DNA of 64,000 nt from Streptomyces sp. C10-9-1 (GCF_024497955.1 NZ_JANHKP010000002.1:186001-250000), one strand, 5' to 3'; positions 26,782-35,575 are shown, counted from the first letter of the stretch. Numbers and translations are program-made. The notes: generated by a model from the sequence alone, not told the origin.

Positions 26782-27156
26782 CTAGATGCGCAACACGGAC
26801 AGGACGATCAAGGACGGTTCCGGAGGCGACCGGGACGGCGCGGCTCCGCCGAGCGGCAGGAGGACGGGGGGCTCGGTGCCCCGGGGGCACACCGGGACAC
26901 CGGCGGCCGGACCCGAGGAGCCCGGTGCGCCGCCCGTGACGATGTCGCAGGCGGGGCCGGCGTGCCCGTCGCCGTGCGCCTGGCCGTGGGGCTCCGTCGC
27001 GTCCCCGGGCCAGGCGGAGGGCGCTCCGGCCGCCGGTACGGGAGACAGCGGCGGATGGTGGGCGACGTGCGTGGCCGCCCCCGCGAAGCCGTGCCCCAGG
27101 GCGACCGCGCACAGGCAGAGCAGCACCAGGCGGTGGACCGTCGCGCGCCCGAGCAT
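26782..27156 (-). CDS. DUF6153 family protein (second of two)
   Basis: This 124-residue protein has a hydrophobic N-terminus (LVLLCLCAVALGHGFAGA), a His-rich part (HGQAHGDGHAGPACD), a Cys pair and the SVLRI C-terminus shared with the other DUF6153 gene in this island. It lies 86 bases upstream of the His-rich membrane protein on the same strand, so the two are probably cotranscribed. The function is unknown. Confidence 0.75.
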   Translation of the reverse strand: MLGRATVHRLVLLCLCAVALGHGFAGAATHVAHHPPLSPVPAAGAPSAWPGDATEPHGQAHGDGHAGPACDIVTGGAPGSSGPAAGVPVCPRGTEPPVLLPLGGAAPSRSPPEPSLIVLSVLRI

Positions 27157-27512
27157 CCGCGGTGACTCCCTTTGCCTCTCGCTGCCGGTGGGTCACCGTA
27201 CAGCCCGCGCATCACGGAGGGGCAACGCGGACGGGGCGAGTGCCGAAGCCGCGGCCCGGTCACCGGGGCCGGTGCCGCGTCGGGCGGTGCGCGCTCACAC
27301 CCACCGCCGCCTCCCGCACCGCGCACGGGCAGGCTCCGGTGCGGACGCCGCGCCGGGGCGTGCCCTCAGGACGGACACGGGGCGGCCGCAGGCCGCGGAG
27401 GCTCCACGGCGCGGCCGCCCGTGAGGCCCGGCGCCGCCTTCTCCCCGGAGCCGTACCGCCGGCCCACCGCGCCGTGCCACACTGCCGTCCGTGACCTTCT
27501 GCCGAAAGGGCC

Positions 27513-27932
27513 ATGCCGCGTAGGCGCCCCAAGGACCTCCGCCACGAGCGGTGGAGGCCGCGCGGCCACGTCGCGGTACGCCGTGTCCCGCATGTCTCCG
27601 CCCGGACCAGGGCGGCCGTCCGCCGGGTCGAGGAGCAGCGCCTGAGACCGGGTCTCGTCGCCGAGGCCCTGGACCGGTTCGCGGCGGCCTTCAGCCGGTC
27701 GGGGCGCTACCTGGACGCCTCGGAGGTGTGGCAACCGGGACTGGAGATCGAGGACGCCCGGGACGACCTGGACGACGTCATGCGCCACCTCCCCGAGGGG
27801 GCCAGGGCCGACCTCGGCCGGCTGGTCGCGCGCATCGACGCCGAGTTCGAGCGCCGCACCCTCCCGGATCCCGGCCGGGTGCCCGTGCCGACGGCGGGCC
27901 GCTGGTGGTGGTGGCGCCTGCGGGAGCGGTAG
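27513..27932 (+). CDS. Hypothetical protein
   Basis: This 139-residue basic protein has an Arg-rich N-terminal 35 residues and a helical remainder (LVAEALDRFAAAFSRSGRYLDASEVWQ, ARADLGRLVARIDAEFERR), ending in a cluster of tryptophans (GRWWWWRLRER). No signal or membrane segment is seen. Codon use has the strong third-position GC expected of a real gene. I do not recognise the family. Confidence 0.55.
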   Translation: MPRRRPKDLRHERWRPRGHVAVRRVPHVSARTRAAVRRVEEQRLRPGLVAEALDRFAAAFSRSGRYLDASEVWQPGLEIEDARDDLDDVMRHLPEGARADLGRLVARIDAEFERRTLPDPGRVPVPTAGRWWWWRLRER

Positions 27933-27938
27933 CCGTGG

Positions 27939-27970
27939 TCGCCCCCTCGCCCCCTCGCCCCCTCGCACCC
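27939..27970. repeat. Octanucleotide microsatellite TCGCCCCC
   Basis: Three exact tandem copies of an 8-base unit plus a fourth with one change lie just downstream of the hypothetical gene. The rest of the gap up to 28175 shows no gene. Confidence 0.8.
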
Positions 27971-28175
27971 CGCCGGGCGGTGGCCCGCGGCGGGTACGGT
28001 CGGGCCCGTTGCTCCGGCGCGGCGGGTACGGGACGGCCGGCGCCCTCGGATGCGGGCGGCCGGCGCTCGGGGCGCGCCGGCGGTCGGGGGACGCCGCGGG
28101 ACGGGTGCGTGCCCGCGCCGGTGACGCGTCGTTGCCGCGCCGGACCGGCAGCAGGGCGGACGCCGCCGGGCCTGC

Positions 28176-28403
28176 TCAGCCCGCGGCCGGGAGGGCCGCC
28201 CGGTCGGCGACCCCGTAGCCCGCCTCGGTGATGGCCCTCCGCAGGGCGGTGTCGTCCAGCTCCGTGCCGCGCACGAGCACGGATCCACCGGCCAGTTCGA
28301 CCTCCACGGCCGTCACCCCCGCCACGTCCGACAACTCCTCGGTGATCGAGGCGACGCAGTGGCCGCAGCTCATGCCGGTGACCGTGTAGTGCCGTTCGTT
28401 CAT
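28176..28403 (-). CDS. CopZ-like copper chaperone (HMA domain)
   Basis: This 75-residue single heavy-metal-associated domain has metal-binding MSCGHC near residues 10-15, followed by the usual helix (VASITEELSDVAGVTAVEVEL) and the ferredoxin-like beta-alpha-beta order. It should carry Cu(I) to the CopA-type ATPase encoded 620 bases away on the opposite strand. ATG 28403 is preceded by GAGGAG. No CsoR-type repressor is seen beside it. Confidence 0.93.
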   Translation of the reverse strand: MNERHYTVTGMSCGHCVASITEELSDVAGVTAVEVELAGGSVLVRGTELDDTALRRAITEAGYGVADRAALPAAG

Positions 28404-28733
28404 GCTCCGCTCCTCGTGTCGGCGGCCGCCTGCTCGCCGCGCTCTCCGCTCGGGCTGCCCTCTCGGTACGGACGGCGGGAGGGCGGTGTTCAGCAGTGCC
28501 GCTGATCCGGGTCCGCGATCCGGGTCCGGTGGTCCGCCTGCCGCACCAGGAGTCGGGGCGGGGGGCCGGGGCGATCCCGCTGTCACCCGGAAGGGCGAAG
28601 GGCGCAGTCCTCCCCGCACCGGGCCCGCCCCGGGACGCGGGCCGGGGCGGCACCGCGGCACGCGCTGTGACGTACGCCACGTCGTCGCGCGGAAACCGGA
28701 GGGTGCCCGGCTGCGACTCCTGGTCCGCCGCAT

Positions 28734-28769
28734 CCGTCGTCCCGCGCACACGCCCGTCGTCCCGCGCAC
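28734..28769. repeat. Two 16-bp direct repeats upstream of the copA operon
   Basis: A 16-base unit (CCGTCGTCCCGCGCAC) is present exactly at 28734-28749 and 28754-28769, a period of 20 bases; a degenerate third copy occurs near 28678. They are 28 bases and more before the operon's first start codon, so they may be protein-binding sites. The rest of 28404-28796 has no gene. Confidence 0.7.
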
Positions 28770-28796
28770 CGCACCGAGACCGTGGAGGCCCGCTCC

Positions 28797-29021
28797 GTGG
28801 AACAGACGCCATCCCCCCGAGACCGGACGGCACTCCTCCGGTACCTGCCGCCTCCGGCGGTCTGCGGATTCGTCCTGCTCCTCGTGCTGGTCTTCGCCGG
28901 GGCGTACGGTGCGGGCGCCGTCATGGGACCGGTGGCCCCGGGGCTGGTCGGGCCCGCCGCCACCGGTGACGGAGGCGGCGGGGACGACGGAGCGGACACC
29001 GGCCATACGGGAGGGCACTGA
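28797..29021 (+). CDS. Small membrane protein upstream of copA
   Basis: This 74-residue protein has one transmembrane helix (about 18-40, VCGFVLLLVLVFAGAYGAGAV) and a short Gly/Asp/His-rich tail ending DTGHTGGH. GTG 28797 was chosen because GGAGG lies 8 bases upstream; an upstream GTG at 28782 adds five residues. Its stop overlaps the copA start (TGATG), so the two are coupled and it may be an accessory of the ATPase. Confidence 0.75.
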   Translation: MEQTPSPRDRTALLRYLPPPAVCGFVLLLVLVFAGAYGAGAVMGPVAPGLVGPAATGDGGGGDDGADTGHTGGH

Positions 29022-31408
29022 TGACCGCCGCAGCGTCCACGGAGGCCGTGACCGACCTCAGCGTCGGGGGCATGACCTGCGCCGCCTGCGTCCGCCGGGT
29101 GGAGCGCAGGCTCGCCCGGCTCGACGGCGTCACGGCCGTGGTCAACCTGGCGACGGAGCGGGCCCGGGTGACCCACCCCCGGGACGTCGGCCCCGAGGCA
29201 CTCGTCGCGGCCGTCGAGTCCGCCGGCTACACCGCCCGGGCGCTCGTCCCCGAGCACACCGAGCGGGCACCGGAGGCAGGGGCCGGGGAGGACCGCCGGG
29301 GTGAGGGAGGCGGCGCGGCTGAGGGAGACCCGGACGGCGGCGACGCCGCCGCGGAGCGCCGGCGGCTCCTGGTCACCGCCCTGCTGTCGGCACCGGTGCT
29401 GGTGCTGTCCATGGTGCCCGCCCTGCAGTTCCGGAACTGGCAGTGGCTGTGCTTCACCCTGGCCGCTCCGGTGGCCTTCTGGGGCGCCTGGCCCTTCCAT
29501 CTGCGGGCCCTGCGCGGACTGCGGCACTCCGCGGCGACCATGGACACCCTGGTCTCCCTCGGGGTGGCGGCCTCCTTCGGCTGGTCCGCCTACGCCCTGT
29601 TCCTGGGCGGTGCGGGCGATCCGGACATGCGGATGCCGTTCACCCTGGTCCCGGCCGCCGACGACGGCATGGCGCACGTGTACCTGGAAGCGGCCGTCGG
29701 CGTACCGCTGTTCGTCCTGGTGGGGAGGTTCCTGGAGGCCCGCGCCCGGCGCGGCACGGGAGCCGCGCTGCGCTCGCTCGCCCGGCTCGCGGTGAAGGAC
29801 GTCACCGTCCGCCGCGGGGAGGCGGAGGTCCTGCTGCCGGTGGAGCGGCTGCGGACCGGCGACCTGTTCACCGTGCGGCCCGGCGAGCGGGTCGCCGCCG
29901 ACGGGGAGGTGGCCGAGGGGAGTTCGGCCGTGGACCTCTCCCTGGTGACCGGCGAGTCGGACCCCGTCGAGGTCTCCCCCGGCAGCCCGGTGACCGGCGG
30001 AGCCGTCAACGTGGGGGGCCTGCTGCTCGTCCGCGCCACCGCGGTCGGGTCCGACACCCGCCTGGCGCGCATCACGCAGCTGGTCACCGAGGCCCAGGCG
30101 GGCAAGGCGCGCGCCCAGCGGCTGGCCGACGCGGTGGCGGGGCACTTCGTCCCCGCGGTCCTCGCCGTCGCGGTCACGGTGCTCGGCTTCTGGCTCGGTG
30201 CGGGCGCCGACGCCCAGTCCGCGGTCACCGCGGCCGTGGCCGTGCTGGTGGTCGCCTGCCCGTGCGCCCTCGGCCTGGCCACGCCCACGGCGCTCATGGC
30301 GGCCACGGGACGCGGCGCCGGGCTCGGGGTGCTCGTCAGCGGCCCGCAGGCGCTGGAAGGGCTCCGGCACGTCGACACCGTGGTCCTCGACAAGACGGGC
30401 ACCCTCACCTCGGGGCGGATGAGCGTCGGGAGGGTCGCGGACGTGCCCGGGGGGCTCGGCGCCCGCGAGGCCCTGCGGCTGGCGGGCGCCGTCGAGGCGG
30501 GCTCGGAGCATCCCCTCGGGCGGGCCATCGCCGCGCATGCCCGCAGGGCCGCCGGGGACGGCGGGCTCCCGCCGGTGCACGACTTCCGCGCGCGGACGGG
30601 CCTGGGCGTCAGCGGCCGCGTCGAAGGACGGACGGTGGAGGTCGTCGCGCCGGACCCGGCCCGCGGTCTCGCGGAGGGGTCCGGCCCGACGGGGGCGGAG
30701 GGGCTGCCGGCCCCGCTGGCGATCGCGCTGGGGCGGGCCGAGGAGGCGTCGCGCACCGCGGTGCTCGTCCGGGTGGACGGCATCCCGGAGGCGCTCGTCG
30801 AGGTGGCCGACCTGGTCCGCCCCGACAGCTACCGGGCCGTCGACCGGCTGCGGCGCCTCGGCGTCCGGCCGGTCCTGGCCACCGGGGACCGGGCGCCGGT
30901 CGCCCAGGCCGTCGCCCGCGACCTCGGGATCTCCGAGGTCCATGCCCGCTGCTCGCCCGAGGACAAGGCCGAGCTGGTGGCCCGGCTCCGGGCCGAGGGG
31001 CGCCGCGTCGCGGTCGTCGGCGACGGGGTCAACGACGCCGCGGCCCTCGCGGGGGCGGACCTCGGCATCGCGATGGGCACCGGGACCGACGTCGCGATCG
31101 GGGCGGCGGACGTGACCCTGGTGCGGGGGGACGTCGACGCGCTGGCCGACGCGGTGCTGCTGGCGCGCCGCACCCTGGGCACCATCCGCGCCAACCTGGT
31201 CTGGGCCTTCGGCTACAACGCGGTCACCATGCCGCTGGCCATGGTGGGTCTGCTCAACCCGATGGTGGCGGCGGTCGCGATGTCCGCCAGCTCGGTGCTG
31301 GTGGTGGCGAACAGCCTGCGGCTGCGGACCTGGCGGCCGGACGGGGGGCGTCCGTCCGGGGCGCGGCACCCCGGGCTCCGCCTCCCGGGCGCGGGGGGTG
31401 CGCGATGA
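29021..31408 (+). CDS. copA: Cu(I)-type P1B ATPase
   Basis: This 795-residue heavy-metal P-type ATPase has one N-terminal HMA domain with MTCAAC (Cys20, Cys23), membrane helices, actuator TGES, ion-channel motif CPCALG (Cys413, Cys415), phosphorylated Asp457 in DKTGTLT, an SEHPLG nucleotide-binding motif and hinge GDGVNDAAAL. The CPC with late-helix GYNAVTMPLAMVGLLNPMVAA (Asn/Met residues) fits a Cu(I) exporter of the P1B-1 class. The operon continues into a PCu(A)C-like gene through an ATGA overlap. Confidence 0.95.
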   Translation: MTAAASTEAVTDLSVGGMTCAACVRRVERRLARLDGVTAVVNLATERARVTHPRDVGPEALVAAVESAGYTARALVPEHTERAPEAGAGEDRRGEGGGAAEGDPDGGDAAAERRRLLVTALLSAPVLVLSMVPALQFRNWQWLCFTLAAPVAFWGAWPFHLRALRGLRHSAATMDTLVSLGVAASFGWSAYALFLGGAGDPDMRMPFTLVPAADDGMAHVYLEAAVGVPLFVLVGRFLEARARRGTGAALRSLARLAVKDVTVRRGEAEVLLPVERLRTGDLFTVRPGERVAADGEVAEGSSAVDLSLVTGESDPVEVSPGSPVTGGAVNVGGLLLVRATAVGSDTRLARITQLVTEAQAGKARAQRLADAVAGHFVPAVLAVAVTVLGFWLGAGADAQSAVTAAVAVLVVACPCALGLATPTALMAATGRGAGLGVLVSGPQALEGLRHVDTVVLDKTGTLTSGRMSVGRVADVPGGLGAREALRLAGAVEAGSEHPLGRAIAAHARRAAGDGGLPPVHDFRARTGLGVSGRVEGRTVEVVAPDPARGLAEGSGPTGAEGLPAPLAIALGRAEEASRTAVLVRVDGIPEALVEVADLVRPDSYRAVDRLRRLGVRPVLATGDRAPVAQAVARDLGISEVHARCSPEDKAELVARLRAEGRRVAVVGDGVNDAAALAGADLGIAMGTGTDVAIGAADVTLVRGDVDALADAVLLARRTLGTIRANLVWAFGYNAVTMPLAMVGLLNPMVAAVAMSASSVLVVANSLRLRTWRPDGGRPSGARHPGLRLPGAGGAR

Positions 31409-32007
31409 GCCGCGCGGGACGGGACGGGACGGCGGACCCGGTGGCGGCGGCGGAGTCCGGCGGCGGGCGGCCGGCGGCGTCCGGCCCCTGGTGGCCGGAC
31501 GCCAGGCGCCTGGCGGACGCCCTGCGCACGGCGGCGGTGACGGTGCTGGCCGCCGCGGTGGCGGCCTGCGGGCTCATCGTCTGGGCGGGTTCGGGCAGGG
31601 CGGGTACCCCGGCGAGGATCGAGGTCGGCCAGGGCCGGGTCCTCCAGCCGGCGGTGCCCGGGCGGACCACCAGCGCCTACTTCCGCATCGTCAACAGCGG
31701 CGGTTCCCCGGACCGCCTCCGCAAGGTGACGTGGTCGGAGCGCGGCACCCCCGCGGAGCTGACGCAGCACCGGATGACCGCGGAAGGCGGGGGGTACCGG
31801 GAGCGAGCGGACTCGTTCACCGTTCCGGCCGGGGCGGAGTTCGGCATGTCCCGCTTCGGCCCGGCCGTCGCCGTGACGGGCTCCGGGGACTGGCGCCCCG
31901 GCGACCGGATCGCGTTCACCCTTGAGTTCGAGCGGAGCGGACCGGTCACCGTCGAGGCGGTCGTCACGCCCCTGGCGGAGGGCGGGGAGGACCCGGCCGG
32001 GGAGTGA
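31405..32007 (+). CDS. PCu(A)C-type (DUF461) periplasmic copper chaperone
   Basis: This 200-residue protein has an N-terminal membrane anchor (about 40-62, TAAVTVLAAAVAACGLIVWAG) and an extracytoplasmic cupredoxin-like domain. The copper motif is recognisable as HRM (in ELTQHRMTAEGG) followed about 25 residues later by GMSRFGP, where classical PCu(A)C has a final HxM; the second His is replaced here by Ser/Arg. The protein probably binds Cu outside the membrane, in the same transcript as CopA. Confidence 0.85.
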   Translation: MSRAGRDGTADPVAAAESGGGRPAASGPWWPDARRLADALRTAAVTVLAAAVAACGLIVWAGSGRAGTPARIEVGQGRVLQPAVPGRTTSAYFRIVNSGGSPDRLRKVTWSERGTPAELTQHRMTAEGGGYRERADSFTVPAGAEFGMSRFGPAVAVTGSGDWRPGDRIAFTLEFERSGPVTVEAVVTPLAEGGEDPAGE

Positions 32008-32063
32008 CCCCGGCGCCCGGGGCGGGGACCCGGCCGGGAAGCGGCCCCGGCGCCCGGGGCGGG
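32008..32063 (+). terminator. Two tandem CCCCGG-CGC-CCGGGG hairpins after the copper operon
   Basis: A 19-base direct repeat at 32008-32026 and 32045-32063, each copy forming a 6-bp stem with a CGC loop, starts right after the PCu(A)C stop. The remainder of the 396-base gap shows only an 8-bp dyad (CGCCGCAC/GTGCGGCG, 32243-32260) before the RNHCP gene. Confidence 0.55.
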
Positions 32064-32403
32064 CCGTTCGGGCAGGCGGAAAACCACTGGAGCCGGGCGA
32101 GGGGGCCTGGCTACCGTGGGCCTGTCACCCCGTCGTCGCACCGGGCCCGTCGGCCCTGGAAGGCTGTGTTCATGCCCCGCACCGTGCCGAGCGCGCCTCA
32201 CCGCACCGCGTTCTAGGCCGTACCGTCCCGAAGCCGCCGCGCCGCCGCACCCGTGCGGCGACGACCGGTCGGCTGTCCGGTGCCCCGCCGCCCGCAGGCA
32301 TCCCCGCCCGATCCCGGGCGCGGCTGTGCCACGGTGCGTTCCCCGAGGACCCGCTCGGCCTGCTCTTGCTGTCATCGTCTCGTCTCAGCAAGGAGCACCC
32401 CGG

Positions 32404-32841
32404 GTGTCCACCCGTCACAGCCCCACCCCAGACGCTCACCGCAGCGCCTCCGACTCCGACCCGCACATCCCCGGCTCCCCCGGGGTCCCGCTCACGCCGG
32501 ACCCGCCGCAGGGGGACGCCTTCGACTGCGCATGGTGCGGTGCCACCGCATCCGCCGTCGATTCCCGGGGCGCCCGCCGCATGCACTGCCCGTCCTGCCT
32601 GAGCGCCCCTCACCTGGCCCGCGGTGCGGGGGGAACCGGCCGCTGCCGGGGCCGGACGGCCCCGATCGCCGTCGCCGTCCCGGACTCCGGCGAGCCGATC
32701 GCCGTCCACCGCTGCCTGCGCTGCGACGCGCTCGCCTCCCACCCCGTCCACCCGGACGACAACCGGCTCGTGCTCCTGCGCACCGCGGTGCGGCCGCTGG
32801 CCGATCCGCCGTTCCCGCTCGAAGTGCTGGGGCGGCTGTGA
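32404..32841 (+). CDS. RNHCP-domain zinc-ribbon protein (first of two)
   Basis: This 145-residue protein has a disordered, Ser/Pro/Asp-rich first 40 residues and a zinc-ribbon-like part: CAWCG, MHCPSCLSAPH, GRCRGR and HRCLRCDAL. This layout is the RNHCP domain, though the name-giving RNHCP reads RMHCP here. Family function is not established; it probably binds zinc and possibly RNA. GTG 32404 is preceded by AAGGAG. It is 26 bases upstream of a second RNHCP gene. Confidence 0.8.
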   Translation: MSTRHSPTPDAHRSASDSDPHIPGSPGVPLTPDPPQGDAFDCAWCGATASAVDSRGARRMHCPSCLSAPHLARGAGGTGRCRGRTAPIAVAVPDSGEPIAVHRCLRCDALASHPVHPDDNRLVLLRTAVRPLADPPFPLEVLGRL

Positions 32842-32867
32842 GCCGGCGGAACGGGAGGGCATCGGAC

Positions 32868-33296
32868 ATGCCGCGACGTACACGCACGGGCGGACGGGAC
32901 CGGAGGGACCGGCGGCCGCAGCGGAGCAAGGACGTGCTCCACGGCGGCGGCGGCCACCGTGCGCGGGACTTCCGCTGCGCGGGCTGCCGCCTGGACGTGT
33001 CCACGAGCGCCCCCGGCACCGCGCACCGCAACCACTGCCCGCACTGCCTCACCAGCCTGCACGTGGACGGCCGCCTGCCCGGCGACCGGTCGGCGGGCTG
33101 CGGTGGGCGGATGGACGCCGTGGCGGTGTCCGCGCGGGCGGACGGGGAGTGGATGCTGGTCCACCGGTGCCGCTCCTGCGGAGCCCTCGGCACCAACCGC
33201 ATCGCCGGTGACGACAGCGCCCTGGCGCTGGTCCGGCTGGCCCTCCGGCCGCTCCGGGGGGCGTTCGGGGCGGAGCCGGAACCGGGCGCGCCGTGA
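32868..33296 (+). CDS. RNHCP-domain zinc-ribbon protein (second of two)
   Basis: This 142-residue protein has a very Arg-rich N-terminus (PRRTRTGGRDRRDRRPQRS) followed by CAGC, the exact RNHCP signature HRNHCPHCLTS, a GCGGR turn and HRCRSCGALGTNRIAGDD. The four Cys pairs suggest two zinc sites. The basic tail could contact RNA. It is probably cotranscribed with the first RNHCP gene; the two are similar in the domain but diverged at the N-terminus. Confidence 0.88.
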   Translation: MPRRTRTGGRDRRDRRPQRSKDVLHGGGGHRARDFRCAGCRLDVSTSAPGTAHRNHCPHCLTSLHVDGRLPGDRSAGCGGRMDAVAVSARADGEWMLVHRCRSCGALGTNRIAGDDSALALVRLALRPLRGAFGAEPEPGAP

Positions 33297-33356
33297 GCGC
33301 CGCCGGCTGAGGCCCCCGGGACCGGGTCCGGCCGGGCCCCGCCCGTCGGGCTGGGT

Positions 33357-33394
33357 GCCCGTGGGGCGTCCGGGCGAGCGGACGCCCCACGGGC
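33357..33394. terminator. Perfect 15-bp stem terminator
   Basis: Arms 33357-33371 and 33380-33394 pair perfectly around an 8-base loop, just after the RNHCP pair. A second hairpin (10-bp arms 33464-33473 and 33484-33493) follows. Confidence 0.85.
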
Positions 33395-33855
33395 CTGCGG
33401 CGGCCGGGGACGGAAGTCCGCGGCCGCCGCCGGTGGCGGACCGGCGCCGTCCGGTGCCGCCCGGCCCGGGCGCTCCCTCCAGGGCGCCCGGGCTCGTCCG
33501 GCATTCGCCGCGGCCCGGCCTGTGGATGGGTCCCGCGCCCACCTATCCCTCGAACGGAGTACGCCGGGGCCCGGACCAGGGGCGTTCGGCTGGGGGCCGT
33601 CCCACCCGAGGGGCCGTCATCACTCTTTCGGAGGACAGACCAATCCGCCCCGGCACGGGCCCCGAATAGAGGGCGTGACGATCAGAGCAGCGGGACACGC
33701 GCAGTGCCGACCGGTCGACCCCGGACGGCGGCACGTTCCACCGGAGGCCCCACCCGTGTGAGGCGCCCCGCGCAGCCCGCCCGTCCGCAGGCCGGGGCGC
33801 CGACCGCCCCCCGCTCGTCACTCTGAGTGATCGACCCACTACCTTGGAGAGCTCC
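33395..33855. other. Gene-free region upstream of the fasciclin lipoprotein
   Basis: Apart from the second hairpin at 33464-33493, no gene is supported. A less GC-rich stretch near 33620-33670 could contain the fasciclin promoter, but I see no convincing consensus. Confidence 0.4.
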
Positions 33856-34509
33856 ATGAACGCCTTCCGCTTCCGCCGCGCCGCCGTCGCCGTCACCGCC
33901 GCCGCGGTGCTCCCGCTGGCCCTGACCGCCTGCGGAGGTGAGGACAGCTCCACCGACGCGGCGGCCGGTGAGAGCGCCAGCTCCGCACCCGCCGGGAACG
34001 ACTCCGGCACGGCGGAGGACGCGGCGCCCATGGACGGCCCGTTCGGCCCCGCCTGCGCCTCGGTGCCCGCGGAGGGCGCCGGGTCCTTCGACGGCATGGC
34101 CCAGGACCCGGTGGCCACCGCCGCCTCCAACAACCCGGCCCTGTCCACCCTGGTCACCGCGGTGAAGAAGGCGGGCCTGGTGGACACCCTCAACACCGCC
34201 GAGAACATCACGGTGTTCGCGCCCACCAACGACGCCTTCGCCAAGATCCCCCAGGCCGACCTCGACAAGGTGCTGGCCGACAAGGAGATGCTCACCGACA
34301 TCCTCACCTACCACGTGGTCGGCGAGAAGCTGACGCCGGAGCAGCTGGAGGACGGCACCTACGAGACGCTCCAGAAGTCGACCCTGACCACCGCGGGTTC
34401 GGGCGAGGCGTACACCGTCAACGACTCCTCCAAGGTCGTCTGCGGCAACGTGCCCACCGCCAACGCCACGGTCTACATCGTCGACACCGTCCTGATGCCG
34501 CAGTCCTGA
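33856..34509 (+). CDS. Fasciclin (FAS1) domain lipoprotein
   Basis: This 217-residue secreted lipoprotein has a signal with lipobox LTAC followed by a Ser/Ala/Asp-rich linker and a single FAS1 domain (about 85-217). The conserved H1 and H2 boxes are visible as TVFAPTNDAFAKIP and ILTYHVVGEKL, ending in IVDTVLMPQS, as in mycobacterial MPT70/MPT83. The likely role is cell-surface adhesion or envelope interaction. ATG 33856 follows a GGAG within a short palindrome. Confidence 0.92.
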   Translation: MNAFRFRRAAVAVTAAAVLPLALTACGGEDSSTDAAAGESASSAPAGNDSGTAEDAAPMDGPFGPACASVPAEGAGSFDGMAQDPVATAASNNPALSTLVTAVKKAGLVDTLNTAENITVFAPTNDAFAKIPQADLDKVLADKEMLTDILTYHVVGEKLTPEQLEDGTYETLQKSTLTTAGSGEAYTVNDSSKVVCGNVPTANATVYIVDTVLMPQS

Positions 34510-34615
34510 ACCGGCGGACCGCCCGTGGCGCACGCGTGGCCCGGCGCGCCCCCGCCCCCGTTCTCCCGGGGGCGCGCCGTCGCCCGCCCCGCCGCGCCGG
34601 ACCCGAAAGCCGCCC

Positions 34616-35560
34616 ATGCTGTCCGAGCCCCCCACCGCCCCCTCGCGCTCCGGCGCCGCCCCCTCCGGCGCCGGACGCGGCGGTCGGCGCCGTATCGGAC
34701 TGCGGGCGCTCGGGGAGGGCGGCTGGCTTCCGGCCCCCTCCCCGCCGTGGTCGCGGGGGGCCGTGCCCGCGCTGTGCTCCCACGACGGCCGTCTGCACGC
34801 CGCGGTCGCGGACCCGGCGGACGGGACCCTGCTGTGGAGCACGCTCGCCGCACCCGGCACGGCGTGGGGGGCACCGGTCCGGCTGCGCCCCCGGGGCGGG
34901 CCGCCCTCGGGCGGCCTCCGTCCGGCGCTGGTGCCGGTGGGCGAGGTCCTGTGGTGCCTGTACGCCGAGGCGGGCGGCGGCGCGGTGCACGCCTGCCCCC
35001 TCGCGGCCGGCCGCCCCGGTGCGGCGGTGCGCCTCCCCCACCAGCACGCGCGCGCGGACCTGGACGCCCTTGCCGTGGACGGCCGCAGAAGGGTCCGCAC
35101 CGCCGTGCGCCGGGGTCCCGGGGACGCGGTGCTGGCCGAGTGGCGCCTGCCCCACCGCTCCGCGCGGCCCTGGTCCCACCGCGACCAGGGGTGGCTGACG
35201 GACGGGGACTGCCCGGGCGGACTCAGCCTCGCCCGGCTGGGCGGCACGACCTGGGCCGCCCACCGCCGCGACGACGGCACCCTCAGCGCGCTGGCCTGGT
35301 CGCCCGAGAGGTTCGGCCCGGTCTGGGACCTGTCCGGTCCGCTGACCGCTCACGCCCCCGCCCTCGCCGCCCACGGCGGCGGTCTGTGGCTGGCCCACCG
35401 GGAACGGGGCAGCGGCCTGCTCCTCGCCTGCTCCTCGCCCGACGGGCACCGCTGGTCCCCGCTGTCGCCGGTGCTCCCCGACCCGGTGGCCCCCGCGGCG
35501 CCGGTGCTCGCCTCGCACGCCGGGCGGCTCTACGCGGCGTACGCGGTCGGCGGCCGGTGA
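34616..35560 (+). CDS. Hypothetical protein with beta-propeller-like repeats
   Basis: This 314-residue protein has no signal peptide. Several segments repeat the pattern of a blade: VPALCSHDGRLHAAVADP, LRPALVPVGEVLWCLYAE, LAAHGGGLWLAHRERGS and APVLASHAGRLYAAYAVGG, each pairing xLxxHxGRLxxA with a following WSP/WSTL turn. This suggests a sialidase-like or lectin-like propeller. I do not recognise the family. It lies 106 bases after the fasciclin gene on the same strand. Confidence 0.65.
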   Translation: MLSEPPTAPSRSGAAPSGAGRGGRRRIGLRALGEGGWLPAPSPPWSRGAVPALCSHDGRLHAAVADPADGTLLWSTLAAPGTAWGAPVRLRPRGGPPSGGLRPALVPVGEVLWCLYAEAGGGAVHACPLAAGRPGAAVRLPHQHARADLDALAVDGRRRVRTAVRRGPGDAVLAEWRLPHRSARPWSHRDQGWLTDGDCPGGLSLARLGGTTWAAHRRDDGTLSALAWSPERFGPVWDLSGPLTAHAPALAAHGGGLWLAHRERGSGLLLACSSPDGHRWSPLSPVLPDPVAPAAPVLASHAGRLYAAYAVGGR

Positions 35561-35575
35561 CACGGGGGCGGCTGA

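Noticed and set aside
33641..33667. SigK-like promoter (ATCC ... CCGAAT) before the fasciclin gene
   Set aside because: Mycobacterial fasciclin genes are SigK targets, but the spacing here is too short (about 13-15 bases), the -35 match is poor and it is nearly 190 bases from the start codon.
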